From Pyropia yezoensis (Eukaryota; Rhodophyta; Bangiophyceae; Bangiales; Bangiaceae), in contig CM020618.1 of NCBI GenBank assembly GCA_009829735.1, positions 24,661,346-24,725,345 on the forward strand: a stretch of 64,000 bases of DNA, written 5' to 3'. Below, in pieces: positions 8,702 to 18,594 of the stretch. The position numbers were made by a program, and so were the translations under genes. The notes below the pieces were generated by a model. It did not search any database, was not told where the DNA came from, and worked only from the letters and a program-made list of their open reading frames with translations. Each line of letters starts with the position of its first letter. The stretch's first letter is position 1.

Positions 8702-10024
8702 TTACAGTAGGCGTCGTCGCCTCATGTAAGGCATGAGGAGTTGGCGGGGTATATTCGCCGCCTGTTCCCAGGTGGGTGAGTCGTATCCGACCCACATAAC
8801 CTTCACGTACCAGGGTCCTGGTAGGTCCGGGTCGGTGTGTCCGACCACGCTCTCTACTTGGTATGGAATACCATCCGGTCCCACCGGGTCATCTGACCGG
8901 TGGGTTGTAAGAGCTTCATGTAGCGACCCAGCCGGTACCTGCTGAGACTGTTCCGGCTTCGGAGCAGGTGTCACATCGTTGAGGTTGATGCGTTGTATCT
9001 CCGTATCGGAGTGCAAGATGACAGAGTGATCATCTCTGTGTAAGATCTGATACGGTCCCTTGACCGGTTGCATGAGCTTGTTCCCCCGGAACTTCTGGTG
9101 TCTGATATAGACCCAGTCACCTGTTACCAGGGTTGCGTTGCGCACCCGTAGTCGGGCGTCGAAGTTCTTCTTGTATCGAAGTTGTGTTCTGTCAAGGGCA
9201 CCCTTGAGCTTCGGTATCATCCACGATAGCTTGGCCAACCAAGCTAGGTGTATACGTTCGGCCGGTCGGCCCTTTGGTGTATCATACCGAGTGCACCTGC
9301 CGGGTGGCAGCGTCAGGTTACCGACGCCTAGTGGCATGACCCACTCCAGCGGAGCGATGTTTGTGCTCCGATGTGGCCTGGCATTGTATTCCAGGGTGAG
9401 TACGGACAGAAGCCTGTCCCAAGTGTTCGTGTGCTCGGCCACGTAGCACTGTAGCATCTTGACGATGGTGCGGTTGAACCGCTCCACCTGCCCGTTGGTT
9501 TGCGGGTGGTAGTCGGATGCCCGACGAGGTTCGATACCGAACATGCCCAGGACCTTAGTGCAGAATGCTGACGTAAGGTTTGCTCCGTTGTCGGAGAGGA
9601 GTTGCTTCATGACTCCGTATGCACTGATCCAGTGGTCAACCACTGCGTTCATAATCGTGTATGCCGTATCATTCGGGATGGCTGCCGCTCGTGACAGCTT
9701 GGTGAAGCGGTCCGACATGACCAGGATGTACCTGTTCCCTTCTTCCGTTACCGGAAGTGGCCCGAGTATGTCGATAGCGACTTGCTCGTTGGGCCCATCG
9801 GGTGGGAATAGCTTCATGGTAGACGCCTGCTTATGTAGACTCATGCGGTTACGTGCGCAGGGGTGGCATCCCCTTACGTGGTCGACCACGTCGACGGCCA
9901 TTGCCGGCCAGTAGAAGAACCTTCGCATTGCTGCGAGCATACGTGAACCCCCCGGGTGTCCGGCTGTAGGGTTCTCGTGTTCTCGTTCCATGACGGCTTG
10001 CCGTAAGGACACGGGAACCACGAC
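8702..10024 (-). CDS. Element 2 integrase with C-terminal chromodomain
   Basis: The frame runs about 440 codons to a stop at 8702. In order it has a retroviral-type zinc-binding segment (HENPTAGHPGG, then CHPCARNR), the catalytic core with DILGPLP, SDNGANLTS and the glutamate in NGQVERFNR, a basic DNA-binding stretch with WVYIRHQKF, and a chromodomain (YQVESVVGHTD, WYVKVMWVGYDSPTWE) at the end. It cuts and joins element DNA into the genome; the chromodomain probably guides target choice. The frame is the same as RNase H but a TAA at 10025-10027 precedes it, with no ATG until MEREHE 10 codons in. Expression therefore needs readthrough, a separate message, or the stop is a mutation. Confidence 0.9.
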   Translation of the reverse strand, partial: VVVPVSLRQAVMEREHENPTAGHPGGSRMLAAMRRFFYWPAMAVDVVDHVRGCHPCARNRMSLHKQASTMKLFPPDGPNEQVAIDILGPLPVTEEGNRYILVMSDRFTKLSRAAAIPNDTAYTIMNAVVDHWISAYGVMKQLLSDNGANLTSAFCTKVLGMFGIEPRRASDYHPQTNGQVERFNRTIVKMLQCYVAEHTNTWDRLLSVLTLEYNARPHRSTNIAPLEWVMPLGVGNLTLPPGRCTRYDTPKGRPAERIHLAWLAKLSWMIPKLKGALDRTQLRYKKNFDARLRVRNATLVTGDWVYIRHQKFRGNKLMQPVKGPYQILHRDDHSVILHSDTEIQRINLNDVTPAPKPEQSQQVPAGSLHEALTTHRSDDPVGPDGIPYQVESVVGHTDPDLPGPWYVKVMWVGYDSPTWEQAANIPRQLLMPYMRRRRLL

Positions 10025-12868
10025 TTAATGTCGTCCATCGGCGGGTGCCCGCCGGTATATGAGTCCGTCGTCATTCTCGGAGAAGATGCCGGCCGTACCG
10101 GCCAGGAGGTTAGCGCGATGGCGTCTACAGTCGTCGTCATTGGCTTGTGCCTCGCGGAAGTCCGCGAGAGTCAGTGGGCATGCTCGGTGTGCCATGGTAT
10201 GGTCAACCATACCTTGGGTGGCGTTACCCACCATGCAGACCGGTACCACCGGGATGTCCTCGTCCACCGGGCGGGTATCCCCGCTCGGGGTGTCGAGTCG
10301 AGACAGCGCGTCTCCGAGGTGGAGGGTTGACCCAGCCTTATACACGGTGCGGTAGTCGTGCTCGGCCATCTTCAACCTCCATCGGGCTAGCCTCCCATGG
10401 CTATCGGAATCCTTGTCACCAAGGTTGAGGAGCCATCGTAGGGGTTCGTGGTCGGACCTCACGATGAACCTGGAGCCCTCCAGGTATGGACGGAGCAGTT
10501 GCACTGCCCATATAACTCCGAGGCACTCACGCTCGGTGGCACTATAGTTACGCTCAGCCGGGTTGAGTGTCCGGCTGAAGTATCCTACCGGACGTAGGTC
10601 CGGGATAACGTTATCGGAACCGATCAACGTCTCCCCCTGTAACAGGGTGCATCCCACTTGTGTATCGCACGCATCGACATCGATGACGAAGGTCCCCCGT
10701 CTATGCGGTAACGCAAGGACGGGTGGGGACAGTAGGGCTCGCTTCAGCGACTCGAATGCCTCCTCTTCGCTAGGCGAAGGGGGTTGGAGTACCTTGGGTA
10801 AGGTACTGCTCGTAAAAACCGTCAACGGCTTAGCTATCCGAGCGAAGTCCTTGACGAACCGTCGGTATACGTTGCACATTCCCAGGAAGCTCTTGAGCTG
10901 CGTCTGGGTGTTAGGGAACCGGGCATCCCGTCGTGCCCGGGTATTGGCTTCGAGTACCCCTAGTTTTCCAGGGGTTATCTGGTGGCCCAGATACTCGACC
11001 GTCTGTTGGAAGAAGGCGCACTTCTTCAGACGCAGGGTTACCCCGGCGTTCCTCAAGAGGGTGAGTACCTCGTCAACATGTTGCACATGGTCATCCATGT
11101 TACGCGAGAAGACGATAACGTCATCGAGGTACACTAGGCAGTTACGCCACTTCACCCCCGACAGTATAATGTCGATAGCCCGCTGGAATGTAGCGGGGGC
11201 GTTGGACAATCCGAAGGGCATCCTTAGGAACTCGTACACTCCACTGTGACAGACGAACGCCGTCTTGGGGATATCCTCGTCCGCCACTGGGATCTGCCAG
11301 TATCCGGCATTGCAATCGATGGTGGTAAACACCGTAGCTTCCCCCAGGGAGTCGATGCATTCATCCATCCTTGGTAAAGGGTATGAGTCTTTCTTGGTAA
11401 CCAAGTTGAGGCGTCGATAATCGATGTAAAACCGAGGGGTTTGATCCTTCTTCGGTACGATAAAGACTGGGGCACCCCACTCCGACATCGAAGGTCGTAT
11501 CACCTTCGCTTCGCTCATCCTCTTCACTTCTCCATCAACGATCTCTCGTTGCATAGGTCCCGCTCGGTGCGGTTGTGACCGGGCGGGGCGTGCGCCTGGT
11601 ACCAGGTCAATACGATGTTGGGTTGCCCCAATGGTACCCAAGGCCCCGCCTGTCCACATGACGTCATGCTTTCTTAGCATCCGTCGTACCCCTTCGGCTA
11701 CCGAAGGGGGAAGGTGGTCGAGGTCAGCCTCGGCCAGTGCCTTCAAGGCTTCTTGGTCCTTTGGTGGCATGTCCGCCGGAGCCGCCGATGGGCTAGGCTT
11801 CCCGTCATCGGGTTGCTGTCGCTCGGTGATCTCAGCGGCCGCCAGTACCTCAAGTGGTTCCACTTGACCTTCCTTGTCAGGGGTAAGGATATCTCCTTCG
11901 TAGAGCTCGGCAATCCCGAGGATAGTTCCCTTCGGGAGGGTGACTGCCTTACGGCGATAGTTCGCCATCACCAGGAGGGACGACCCTCCTGCTGGGAGGT
12001 CTATGAGACCGTTGGCCGTGGTCAACCCATGGCGCTTGTACGTCCGCAGGTTGGACCGGACTCTGCAGATGCCTGCGAGGTCGCAGTTAACCGGGAGGAC
12101 TGTCTCCGACAACGGCTCAAAGCGAGTTCGCTTGGCCAACCGAAGTGTCTTCGGCTCGACGCTTGCGTACACCTCAGCCACGTTAACGTGGCTCCCTTGT
12201 AGCGTCAGGTCCCTGACGATAGCCGTATGTCCTCGCTTCGTCCCGTCGGCCTCTTGCAGCTCGACGGTCCTCCGGCCCGGCCGGATTGCATCAACGTGAT
12301 CGTTGATGAAGGTGCATCCCAATATGCAGGGCACCGATAGGGTCTCACACACCAGGAAGTCGACTTCCGTGGTGAGTTCCCCGATGGTAACCCGCAGCGA
12401 CATCGCTGCGGTCGTACGAATGAGGCGACCATTCGCGTCCTTGATGGTGGGTCCCCGAGTCACTCTGACTCGCGGAAGCCACTTGTCCGGGAGGGTGTCC
12501 TTCCGGATAAGGTTGGGTCCAGCCCCTGTATCCAGTACAGGGTAGTACGATCGTGTCGACTGGGGGTCAACCCCCAGTGTAGCTGATACCTTGAAGTTCT
12601 CCAAGGTGAACAGTACGTGGCCTACACCGATATCCGGTGTAGCTCGGGCATCCTGAACAGGGCCCTTGTCTGGTTCCATGTGACGGGGCTTCCCGTCCTC
12701 TCCTCCCAACCTTGGAGGTTGGCCATCAATCCCCTGACGCCGTATCGTCGGGGCCGGAAGGTGTACCCCGGGGTTGATGCGGCGTCGGCTCAACCGCGCT
12801 CTCCGTGGGGCTTTCCCCGCGGTACTCCGGGGTGGCTTGCTTGGGTTACCCCAGCGCCCCCCGGTCAT
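10025..12868 (-). CDS. Element 2 protease, reverse transcriptase and RNase H polyprotein
   Basis: The frame has 947 codons from an ATG at 12868. It lies in a different frame from gag, and that ATG comes 8 bases after the gag TAA, so gag-pol may be joined by frameshifting. The protease has LDTGAGPNLI and, later, the ILGCTFIND segment. RT follows with [46 protein letters not shown] and the catalytic YLDD. RNase H has DVDACDTQ, ATERECLGVIW and RSDHEP. All catalytic motifs are visible and no frame break is seen within it. It ends with a TAA that separates it from integrase in the same frame; element 1 has the same stop. Confidence 0.92.
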   Translation of the reverse strand: MTGGRWGNPSKPPRSTAGKAPRRARLSRRRINPGVHLPAPTIRRQGIDGQPPRLGGEDGKPRHMEPDKGPVQDARATPDIGVGHVLFTLENFKVSATLGVDPQSTRSYYPVLDTGAGPNLIRKDTLPDKWLPRVRVTRGPTIKDANGRLIRTTAAMSLRVTIGELTTEVDFLVCETLSVPCILGCTFINDHVDAIRPGRRTVELQEADGTKRGHTAIVRDLTLQGSHVNVAEVYASVEPKTLRLAKRTRFEPLSETVLPVNCDLAGICRVRSNLRTYKRHGLTTANGLIDLPAGGSSLLVMANYRRKAVTLPKGTILGIAELYEGDILTPDKEGQVEPLEVLAAAEITERQQPDDGKPSPSAAPADMPPKDQEALKALAEADLDHLPPSVAEGVRRMLRKHDVMWTGGALGTIGATQHRIDLVPGARPARSQPHRAGPMQREIVDGEVKRMSEAKVIRPSMSEWGAPVFIVPKKDQTPRFYIDYRRLNLVTKKDSYPLPRMDECIDSLGEATVFTTIDCNAGYWQIPVADEDIPKTAFVCHSGVYEFLRMPFGLSNAPATFQRAIDIILSGVKWRNCLVYLDDVIVFSRNMDDHVQHVDEVLTLLRNAGVTLRLKKCAFFQQTVEYLGHQITPGKLGVLEANTRARRDARFPNTQTQLKSFLGMCNVYRRFVKDFARIAKPLTVFTSSTLPKVLQPPSPSEEEAFESLKRALLSPPVLALPHRRGTFVIDVDACDTQVGCTLLQGETLIGSDNVIPDLRPVGYFSRTLNPAERNYSATERECLGVIWAVQLLRPYLEGSRFIVRSDHEPLRWLLNLGDKDSDSHGRLARWRLKMAEHDYRTVYKAGSTLHLGDALSRLDTPSGDTRPVDEDIPVVPVCMVGNATQGMVDHTMAHRACPLTLADFREAQANDDDCRRHRANLLAGTAGIFSENDDGLIYRRAPADGRH

Positions 12869-12876
12869 CCTTCCTC

Positions 12877-14829
12877 TTACTCGTTTCCCGCCCTTGGTAG
12901 GGTGCTGTCCGCCGGGACCTCCGGCTGAGGAGGTGCCTCCTCGACGGCCAGTACTCCACCTGGAGCTGGCTGCCTACCCGGTGCGGGTCCGGGTGCTCTG
13001 GCGGGATACCCCCCGGTGGATGCCTTGCGTTGCGCCGCTGCCCGCCGAGACTCCTCGGGGATGAGTGGGCAGGAAGACACCCAGTGTTGGGGATCCCCAC
13101 ACAACATACATCCGGACGTGCCGGTCCCCCCTTGAGTTCGCATCGGGGTAGCCCCGTAGCTGCGGTTTCCTCCCTCAGGCGCCCGAGTGCCTGCTCCCTG
13201 GTAGGCCTTGGGTCCTTGGGTCAACCGGAACATGGACTCCCCCAACCGGTTGGGTCGGCCCGCAATCTGCGGGGGTGCCTCCGTGCGCACCGCCCATGTT
13301 GGCAAGGGTTGGTGAGGGTTACCCGTCACCGGGGAGTACCCCGTAGTCCGTACGTACGGGACGCGACGTCCCGTGCCCTCGCTGACCTGGAACTGGGTCC
13401 CCGCCGGAGCAATGTACGCTACCGTACCGTGCTCATCAATCACCGGCGTCGCCGGTAGCAACAGGTGGCCCTGTTGGTCAACTAGAGGTTCATCCTCGCC
13501 CGTAGGGGTATGTTCGGTCGCCACCAGTACTGGTGCGGCCTTACGTTCCACCTTCTCTTGCCTCGGTACCGGGGTAAGACTGGGCTTGCCTCCCTCACCC
13601 TTGGGCTTCGGGGCCAAGGCACATTCCGGGTGTAGAACCCCGTAGGCGTCCCCTAGGGACTTGCACATATGCATCAGTCGACTGAAGTTCGTCCGGGCCG
13701 TATTGGCTCCCCGTGCGGATATCCGCACGTAGTTGGGTACTCCTGCGAGCAGGATGGCCCGTAGTTCCCCTTCACCGAGGAGCTTCCCCAGCTCGTAGTC
13801 GAGCTCTTGGATCCGGCGTCCAAACATCTCTTCATCCTCCCAGCCCTGGGCGGTGGCAGTGCGCAGGGCCCGGTAGTGGTCCTCGCACTTGTCCTCACTG
13901 AGGTAACTGCTCAGCAGCTCCTTGAGAATCCCACGGTAATCCATGGGGGTGGCCGCGACCCTCATTCCCGGCATCGGGGATGCCTGGCGAAGAATGCCTC
14001 GCACCCGTTCATCAACAAAGAACGGGAGGATCTCCAGGGCCAGCCCCTCGTTGACGAGCGCCTTGTCCGCGGCTGCCTTGAAGCTAGTCAAGAAGCCGAT
14101 GACTGCCAACGGGCGTCCGTTGGGGCCCCCGAACATAGAGACTCCCTTCATAAGGGTCTGCATAGAGCGAATCGCTCGGTGCGACGTATTACGCATCGAT
14201 TCCGATACGGTGGTAGATCGGTCCTCCAAACGATAACGTTCCGGAGTAAGAACCGACCGGAAGACCTCGTTAACGATCTCCGTGTCAGCGTCCTGGGTAT
14301 CCAGTCGCTTAGCCAGTTGGTGAGCAAACTCATCGGACTCCATCCGCTTCAGTAGGCTCGCAGTTACCTGCGCGGTCATAGCATCCACCACTGAAGATGG
14401 TACTTCAGGCGTCGGCACCTCGGGAACCCGAGTTGCCTGGCCTCCTTCGTCGTGGGGGTACTGTGAGAGGGTACCCCCTCCCCCAATAACCGACTCTCCA
14501 CCGGCGTAAGTATCCGCCGGGTCGTGTCCGCGGAGTCCACTTCGGGTGCTCCGAGCGTATCGCTCCGTGTGACTCCGTTCCAACTCTGCCGACGAGTCGG
14601 ATCCATACCCCATTGTGTCCGGGGGTTGTCCAGGAGTAGCAACACCGGGGTTGACCCTGGTGGACTCCGAAAGTAGTCCGGCCGGTTCGAACCGTACCGG
14701 TGTGGGAGGAACACGTCGGGGTCCCGTCGTGTGGCGTGTTGACATCAACACTGCCATTGCGTCCTCCGTCCGATCTTGACGGGCGTCGAGCCCGGAAAAC
14801 CGGGCCTCGATGCGGGCCAATGATGCCAT
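12877..14829 (-). CDS. Element 2 gag
   Basis: This 650-codon frame starts at an ATG at 14829 that overlaps the stop of a short leader frame (TGATG). A predicted helical N-terminal part is followed by a capsid-like region (VIGFLTSFKAAADKALVNEG, about residues 240-400), a Pro/Gly-rich linker and one CCHC zinc knuckle (C-x2-C-x4-H-x4-C) coded by 13110-13069. It ends AGNE then TAA. Its product would form particles and package RNA. Beyond architecture and the last four residues it is unlike the element 1 gag, although the two pol genes are nearly the same. Confidence 0.85.
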   Translation of the reverse strand: MASLARIEARFSGLDARQDRTEDAMAVLMSTRHTTGPRRVPPTPVRFEPAGLLSESTRVNPGVATPGQPPDTMGYGSDSSAELERSHTERYARSTRSGLRGHDPADTYAGGESVIGGGGTLSQYPHDEGGQATRVPEVPTPEVPSSVVDAMTAQVTASLLKRMESDEFAHQLAKRLDTQDADTEIVNEVFRSVLTPERYRLEDRSTTVSESMRNTSHRAIRSMQTLMKGVSMFGGPNGRPLAVIGFLTSFKAAADKALVNEGLALEILPFFVDERVRGILRQASPMPGMRVAATPMDYRGILKELLSSYLSEDKCEDHYRALRTATAQGWEDEEMFGRRIQELDYELGKLLGEGELRAILLAGVPNYVRISARGANTARTNFSRLMHMCKSLGDAYGVLHPECALAPKPKGEGGKPSLTPVPRQEKVERKAAPVLVATEHTPTGEDEPLVDQQGHLLLPATPVIDEHGTVAYIAPAGTQFQVSEGTGRRVPYVRTTGYSPVTGNPHQPLPTWAVRTEAPPQIAGRPNRLGESMFRLTQGPKAYQGAGTRAPEGGNRSYGATPMRTQGGTGTSGCMLCGDPQHWVSSCPLIPEESRRAAAQRKASTGGYPARAPGPAPGRQPAPGGVLAVEEAPPQPEVPADSTLPRAGNE

Positions 14830-15059
14830 CAGGGAATCCCCTGGTGAAGAGGCGGCGGAGTGAGGTCGGTCGATGACAGTTGAGGCGGACCCCCGCCTCC
14901 TGCCGTCCGAGCCGTGCCAAACGTCGATCCGGCACCGGAAAGCATTGGCGTCTCAATGTTGTCGATCGGGTTCCCGATCCCGGTTCCCGTAGTCACCTCC
15001 GGGGTCGGCGTCGACGTCGATCCGTCATCTTGAACGTTCCCCGTCTCTTGGGTAGCCAT
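14829..15059 (-). CDS. Leader frame before element 2 gag (76 codons), probably a shifted gag N-terminus
   Basis: An ATG at 15059 opens MATQETGNVQDDG and a Ser/Thr/Pro/Gly-rich stretch, then stops at a TGA whose A is the first base of the gag ATG (TGATG). The gag frame is also open upstream of its ATG (GDSLMASLARIEARF). This may therefore be the real gag N-terminus displaced by one indel. Alternatively it is a separate upstream frame coupled by termination and re-initiation. Confidence 0.45.
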   Translation of the reverse strand: MATQETGNVQDDGSTSTPTPEVTTGTGIGNPIDNIETPMLSGAGSTFGTARTAGGGGPPQLSSTDLTPPPLHQGIP

Positions 15060-15265
15060 AGTCACAATCAGTCAACCGACGTAACAATCACCACGAATAA
15101 GAGAGCGAGGGGGTAGATTGGGGAGAGTAACAGTAGATCACAGTCAAAGGTAAAAACTCAACACAATCGATCAGGTCGCAACACCACGAGTACAAGAAAA
15201 GGACCGGATCCCTATCCGTAAGCCAGGGCCGAAGACGGCGTCACCACAAAGGTGACGGAAACCCG

Positions 15266-15283
15266 TCCCCTGCTGCTCCACCA
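15266..15283 (-). other. Primer-binding site of element 2
   Basis: Directly after the 5' LTR (one base apart) the minus strand reads TGGTGGAGCAGCAGGGGA. A TGG start fits pairing with the CCA end of a tRNA. I cannot assign the tRNA from the sequence alone. Confidence 0.6.
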
Positions 15284-15284
15284 A

Positions 15285-15647
15285 TGTAGCACAATAGGAA
15301 TCCGTCGCACGTCCACTCTCAGGGAACACTCGCCAAGGGGGATCGGCACCAACGTCACCGGGAGGCCAAGGTTGCTGTCCCCTGAGCGCAAGCCACGGGA
15401 CCAAGATGGAAGCCCAAATGGGAGGGGTATGTTGTTCTGCCTTGGCCGGCGGTGGATTCGCCGCCGGCCCCCTCGTTATAAACCCTCGGAGACACTACTA
15501 ACTACCCTCCTCCCCAAGATGCAAGTCCCTCTGGTCATACGTAACTTGTAGATACCGTGACCAGTACGGACTCTCAAATTGAAAGCCAAGGATTAGAAGT
15601 GGCCCCCCTAACATTAGGGTCACAATACGGTCAACCATATTGCTACA
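15285..15647 (-). repeat. 5' LTR of element 2, 363 bp
   Basis: On the minus strand it begins TGTAGCAATATGG and ends ATTGTGCTACA, with the same terminal 7-bp inverted repeats and length as the element 1 LTR. It carries the TATA-like TTTATAA (plus-strand 15476-15482) and the GC hairpin at 15444-15469. The flanking host bases 15648-15652 are GGGAG, one candidate target duplication whose partner would be outside the window. Confidence 0.92.
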
Positions 15648-16633
15648 GGGAGCCGGTGTGGCAGACGGCGGGCAGCAACAATACATCCTCTTTCCCACAT
15701 GGTAGCGCGGCAATACATCCTCTTTCTCACAGCAGCAGCCACTAAGGTCGGCGACTATGCAGGGCAGTTGCTCACGCCGGACCCTTTTAACTGCCGCAAA
15801 GGCGACAATGAAAAAAACGCGCAGTCCGGGGCGCTGGCATTGACTAAACTGGCGGGAAGAAGACGCCTTTGACGTGCGTCTTGAGTCACCCCACCCTCTG
15901 GCCTTCTTTCAGGGAGCAACGCGCCCCGCCGCTGTGACGGCAGCGTGCCGCCGTCCGCCTCTTTGCCGGTGACATCTGGCGACTTGCTGGGGCCCTCCTC
16001 TGGCATCAACGTGCTGTGCGGCCCGCAGGCGTCACCAGCACGATTCTTTGCCCTCAACCTGGGTAAAATCCATTCCAGACGACAGGCGACATCGGTGCTG
16101 CCACCCAGGTCGACCGCCGCGAGCCCAGGGAGTTAATGGGTTCTTTCGCCCACTGCCTTACATCCCTCTTTTTCGCCCTATGTGCTCACCTAATCCTCCT
16201 CCGTGCGCCTGACCGTTACTCGCTAAAAGCCCGCTCGCTTGACGGACAGGAGTGACCGGGATGCAACCACACAGGTGCTCTTTGCCCCGTGGTGTATTCC
16301 CATGCAATAATCGTCACGATGGCTGTGGCCCCAGGCGGCGACGGCTATCTAGGATAGGCCTGCTGAGGGGGGAGTGAGGTGCCTCAGGGGATCAGTCTCA
16401 GCTCTGCGAGGGGAGCAGCGCTGTTCTCAGCACCTCTTTAAGGGGAGCTGATCAAAGCGATTTTCGTTATCGGAGTTGGCACTAGTCCCCGGAGAGAGTA
16501 CTTCCACCAGAGCGCCGTAGACTTACTGTATTGGATCAATCTGAATCCGGTACAATGTACCGTCCTCCCCCCCACTAATGCGTGGTCCCCTGTGCGCGAT
16601 AAGCAGTGCTGCGCAGGGACTCATCCGCTCGAC
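15648..16633. other. Host flank between element 2 and the PARP gene, no gene seen
   Basis: No convincing coding frame is present. A 16-base sequence CAATACATCCTCTTTC occurs twice within 60 bases near 15680-15730. The right end should hold the promoter and 5' leader of the PARP16-like gene, including the palindrome at 16548-16562. Confidence 0.45.
16548..16562. promoter_or_regulatory. 15-bp palindrome upstream of the PARP gene
   Basis: CGGTACAATGTACCG is a perfect inverted repeat around one central base, 72 bp before the ATG at 16634. It is a possible factor-binding site, with no direct support. Confidence 0.25.
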
Positions 16634-18015
16634 ATGGCCTCTGCCGAAGCGTCAGCACCTGCCCTGCTCGCTGTGCCCGCGCATGGCGACCCCTTGGCTG
16701 CAGGAGACCCCTCGGCCATCGCAGCGCATCCCCTCCCCCCACGCCCCCCCCTCCCCCCCCATCCCGTCGTCCACTCCCGCGGCGGTTTGACGGGCATGGC
16801 TCCCCCGCCCTCGCCCCGCACCAGGCCCCGCGTCACCGACGCGGCCGCCGCCGAGTTTCTCCTCGCCGCCTTTCGGGCCACCCTGGCCAGCGGTCGCGCC
16901 GCGTCGCTGCTCTACCCGCCCCTCGGCGGGCCCGCCTCGGCGGCCGCCGCCTACACGGCCGCTGGCGAGGCGGATGTGAACGCTCTCCGGGTGGCCGCCG
17001 CGGCCATCCCGCCCGTGGCGGCGTGGCCGCCCGATGGCGCGCTGCCGCCGCTTCCCCCGCCGCTGGCCGCGCTGCTCACCGCGGTGCTCTTTTGGGAGGT
17101 GCCCCCGCCGCCGCCACCGCCGCTGTCGTGGGGGGGGGACGAAAGCCCCGCAGGGTGTACAAGGGGAGGGGGGAGGGGCGACCGCGCCGCCGCGCCCGTC
17201 GCCCCACCGAGGTGGGTGATGCGGCTGGTGACGGCGCCCGCGGCGGCAGGGGCGGCGGCTTCCCCGTCTGGGCCACCAGACGCGGCAGCTGCGGCACGGC
17301 GGGCGGGCGGCGGTCGCGGTGCGGCTGCTGCGGAGCGGGTGGCCCGCTTCCTCGTCACCCCCCCCCCCGCGGGTACCATTGGCACCCCCCCCCCCGCCGT
17401 GGTGGCCCGCCGGCAGGCGGCAGCTGCTGCTAGTGGCACTGTAGTGGCCTACCACGGCTCTCCCGCGGGCACCTGGCTGCCCATCCTCCGCTCGGCCGGA
17501 CTGGCGCCACCGTCGGCGGCGGCCCGCGGCCGCCGGAGCGACGGCGACGGGTCGGTGGCGAATGGCGACGCGTACGGCGCGGGCGTTTACCTGTCCACCG
17601 ACTGGTCGGTGGCGGCGTCGTTTGCGCCGCCCGCCACCGCGGGGGTGGTCGCAGCCGCCAGCGGTGAAAGGGGGGGGGGCGGGGCGGCACCATTTGGGCC
17701 CTACCGCGCCTTTTCCGTCGTCGGCGTCGTGGACGTGGCGCGGGGGGACCCTGCCGTACGCTGTGGGCCAAAGAGAGGCAGCCACGGCGGCGGCGGCGGC
17801 GGTGGTGGCACCGCGGGGGGCGACGCTGCGACGGCGGAGGCGGGCGCCGCCGCCGCCCGTTGGTCCACCGACCCGTCCATCCCGCCGGGCTACCTGGTGG
17901 TGGCGGACGGGGACCTGCTGCACCTGCGGGAGCTGGTAGTAACGTACGAGCCCGAGCCGCGCATGGCAGCGGCAGGGGAAGGACGCTCCGCCACGGCGGC
18001 AATGTCGGCCACGGC

Positions 18016-18046
<31 letters not shown>

Positions 18047-18301
18047 GCCACCACGGCCGCTGCCGAGGGCGCCCCCCCACACCAGTGGCCACTGGGCACC
18101 GCGGCGGCCGCAGGGGTGGCCCACCTGCTTGGCCTTCTCGCCGCGGCCGTCCGCGAGCGGCCAGTGCTGACGCTCTCCCTCACATATGGGCTGGTGCTTG
18201 TTTACGCGGGTACGCCCTCGGGGAGGGGAGCGTCTTCGCTGGGCGCCGCGAAACACGCAGTGTTGGCGTTGTGGTCACGCCTGCCGGTGCGCCGCCCTTG
18301 A
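16634..18301 (+). CDS. PARP16: PARP16-like tail-anchored mono-ADP-ribosyltransferase
   Basis: The protein (555 aa from the ATG at 16634; the frame opens earlier only through a GTG) has an Ala/Pro/Gly-rich N-terminus and a PARP catalytic core in the C-terminal half. Recognisable blocks are VAYHGSPAGTWLPILRSAGL (histidine 274), YGAGVYLSTDWSVAASF (tyrosine 319), FSVVGVVDVARGDP, then IPPGYLVVADGDLLHLREL. A hydrophobic segment near residues 511-527, close to the C-terminus, fits a tail anchor. This layout is that of PARP16, an ER enzyme that attaches single ADP-ribose units to stress-response proteins. By my alignment the third catalytic position is glutamate 433, giving H-Y-E rather than the H-Y-Y of human PARP16. 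No intron is needed. It is convergent with UBA1 at 293 bp. Glycine-rich insertions make it longer than the animal protein. Confidence 0.85.
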
Positions 18302-18594
18302 CAAGCGCGACAGGGGGCTTTCTGCCGCATCCACGGTGCACTGCCTGATGCTCATGTACAGACACCAGTCCCCTGTGGGCCAAAGAGATCATCATGGGAA
18401 TGCAAAGGCGAGTGAAGGTCCACACACTCACTCTTGCGGCGTTGTTCGAGCTGAAGGGCGACAACAAAACGTGGCGGAACGAGCTCACGCAGAAAACAAA
18501 CACAAGGTCGTGGTACATCTGTACACACAACCACATATGCAGATCACGCGGCTCACCCTCTCGTTCAAAAAAAAAAGAGACGACCACCCGCACC

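Larger units (their letters stand above)
8092..15647 (-). mobile_element. Element 2: Ty3/gypsy chromodomain retrotransposon, 3' end interrupted by element 1
   Basis: On the minus strand the order is 5' LTR (15647-15285), a primer-binding site, a short leader frame, gag (14829-12877), protease-RT-RNase H (12868-10025), integrase-chromodomain (to 8702) and a 3' region that ends abruptly at 8092. From 8092 to about 11905 it is near-identical, in inverted orientation, to element 1 bases 5233 to 1421. Its missing 3' part, including the rest of the antisense frame and the 3' LTR, should lie left of this window beyond element 1. Apart from one stop between RNase H and integrase, and possible slips in gag, its frames are open, so it was inserted or active recently. 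Confidence 0.88.

Noticed and set aside
16652..18256. 534-codon minus-strand frame opposite the PARP gene
   Set aside because: It is Arg/Gly/His/Pro rich without motifs, and the plus strand holds a clear catalytic domain. It is a by-product of high GC.
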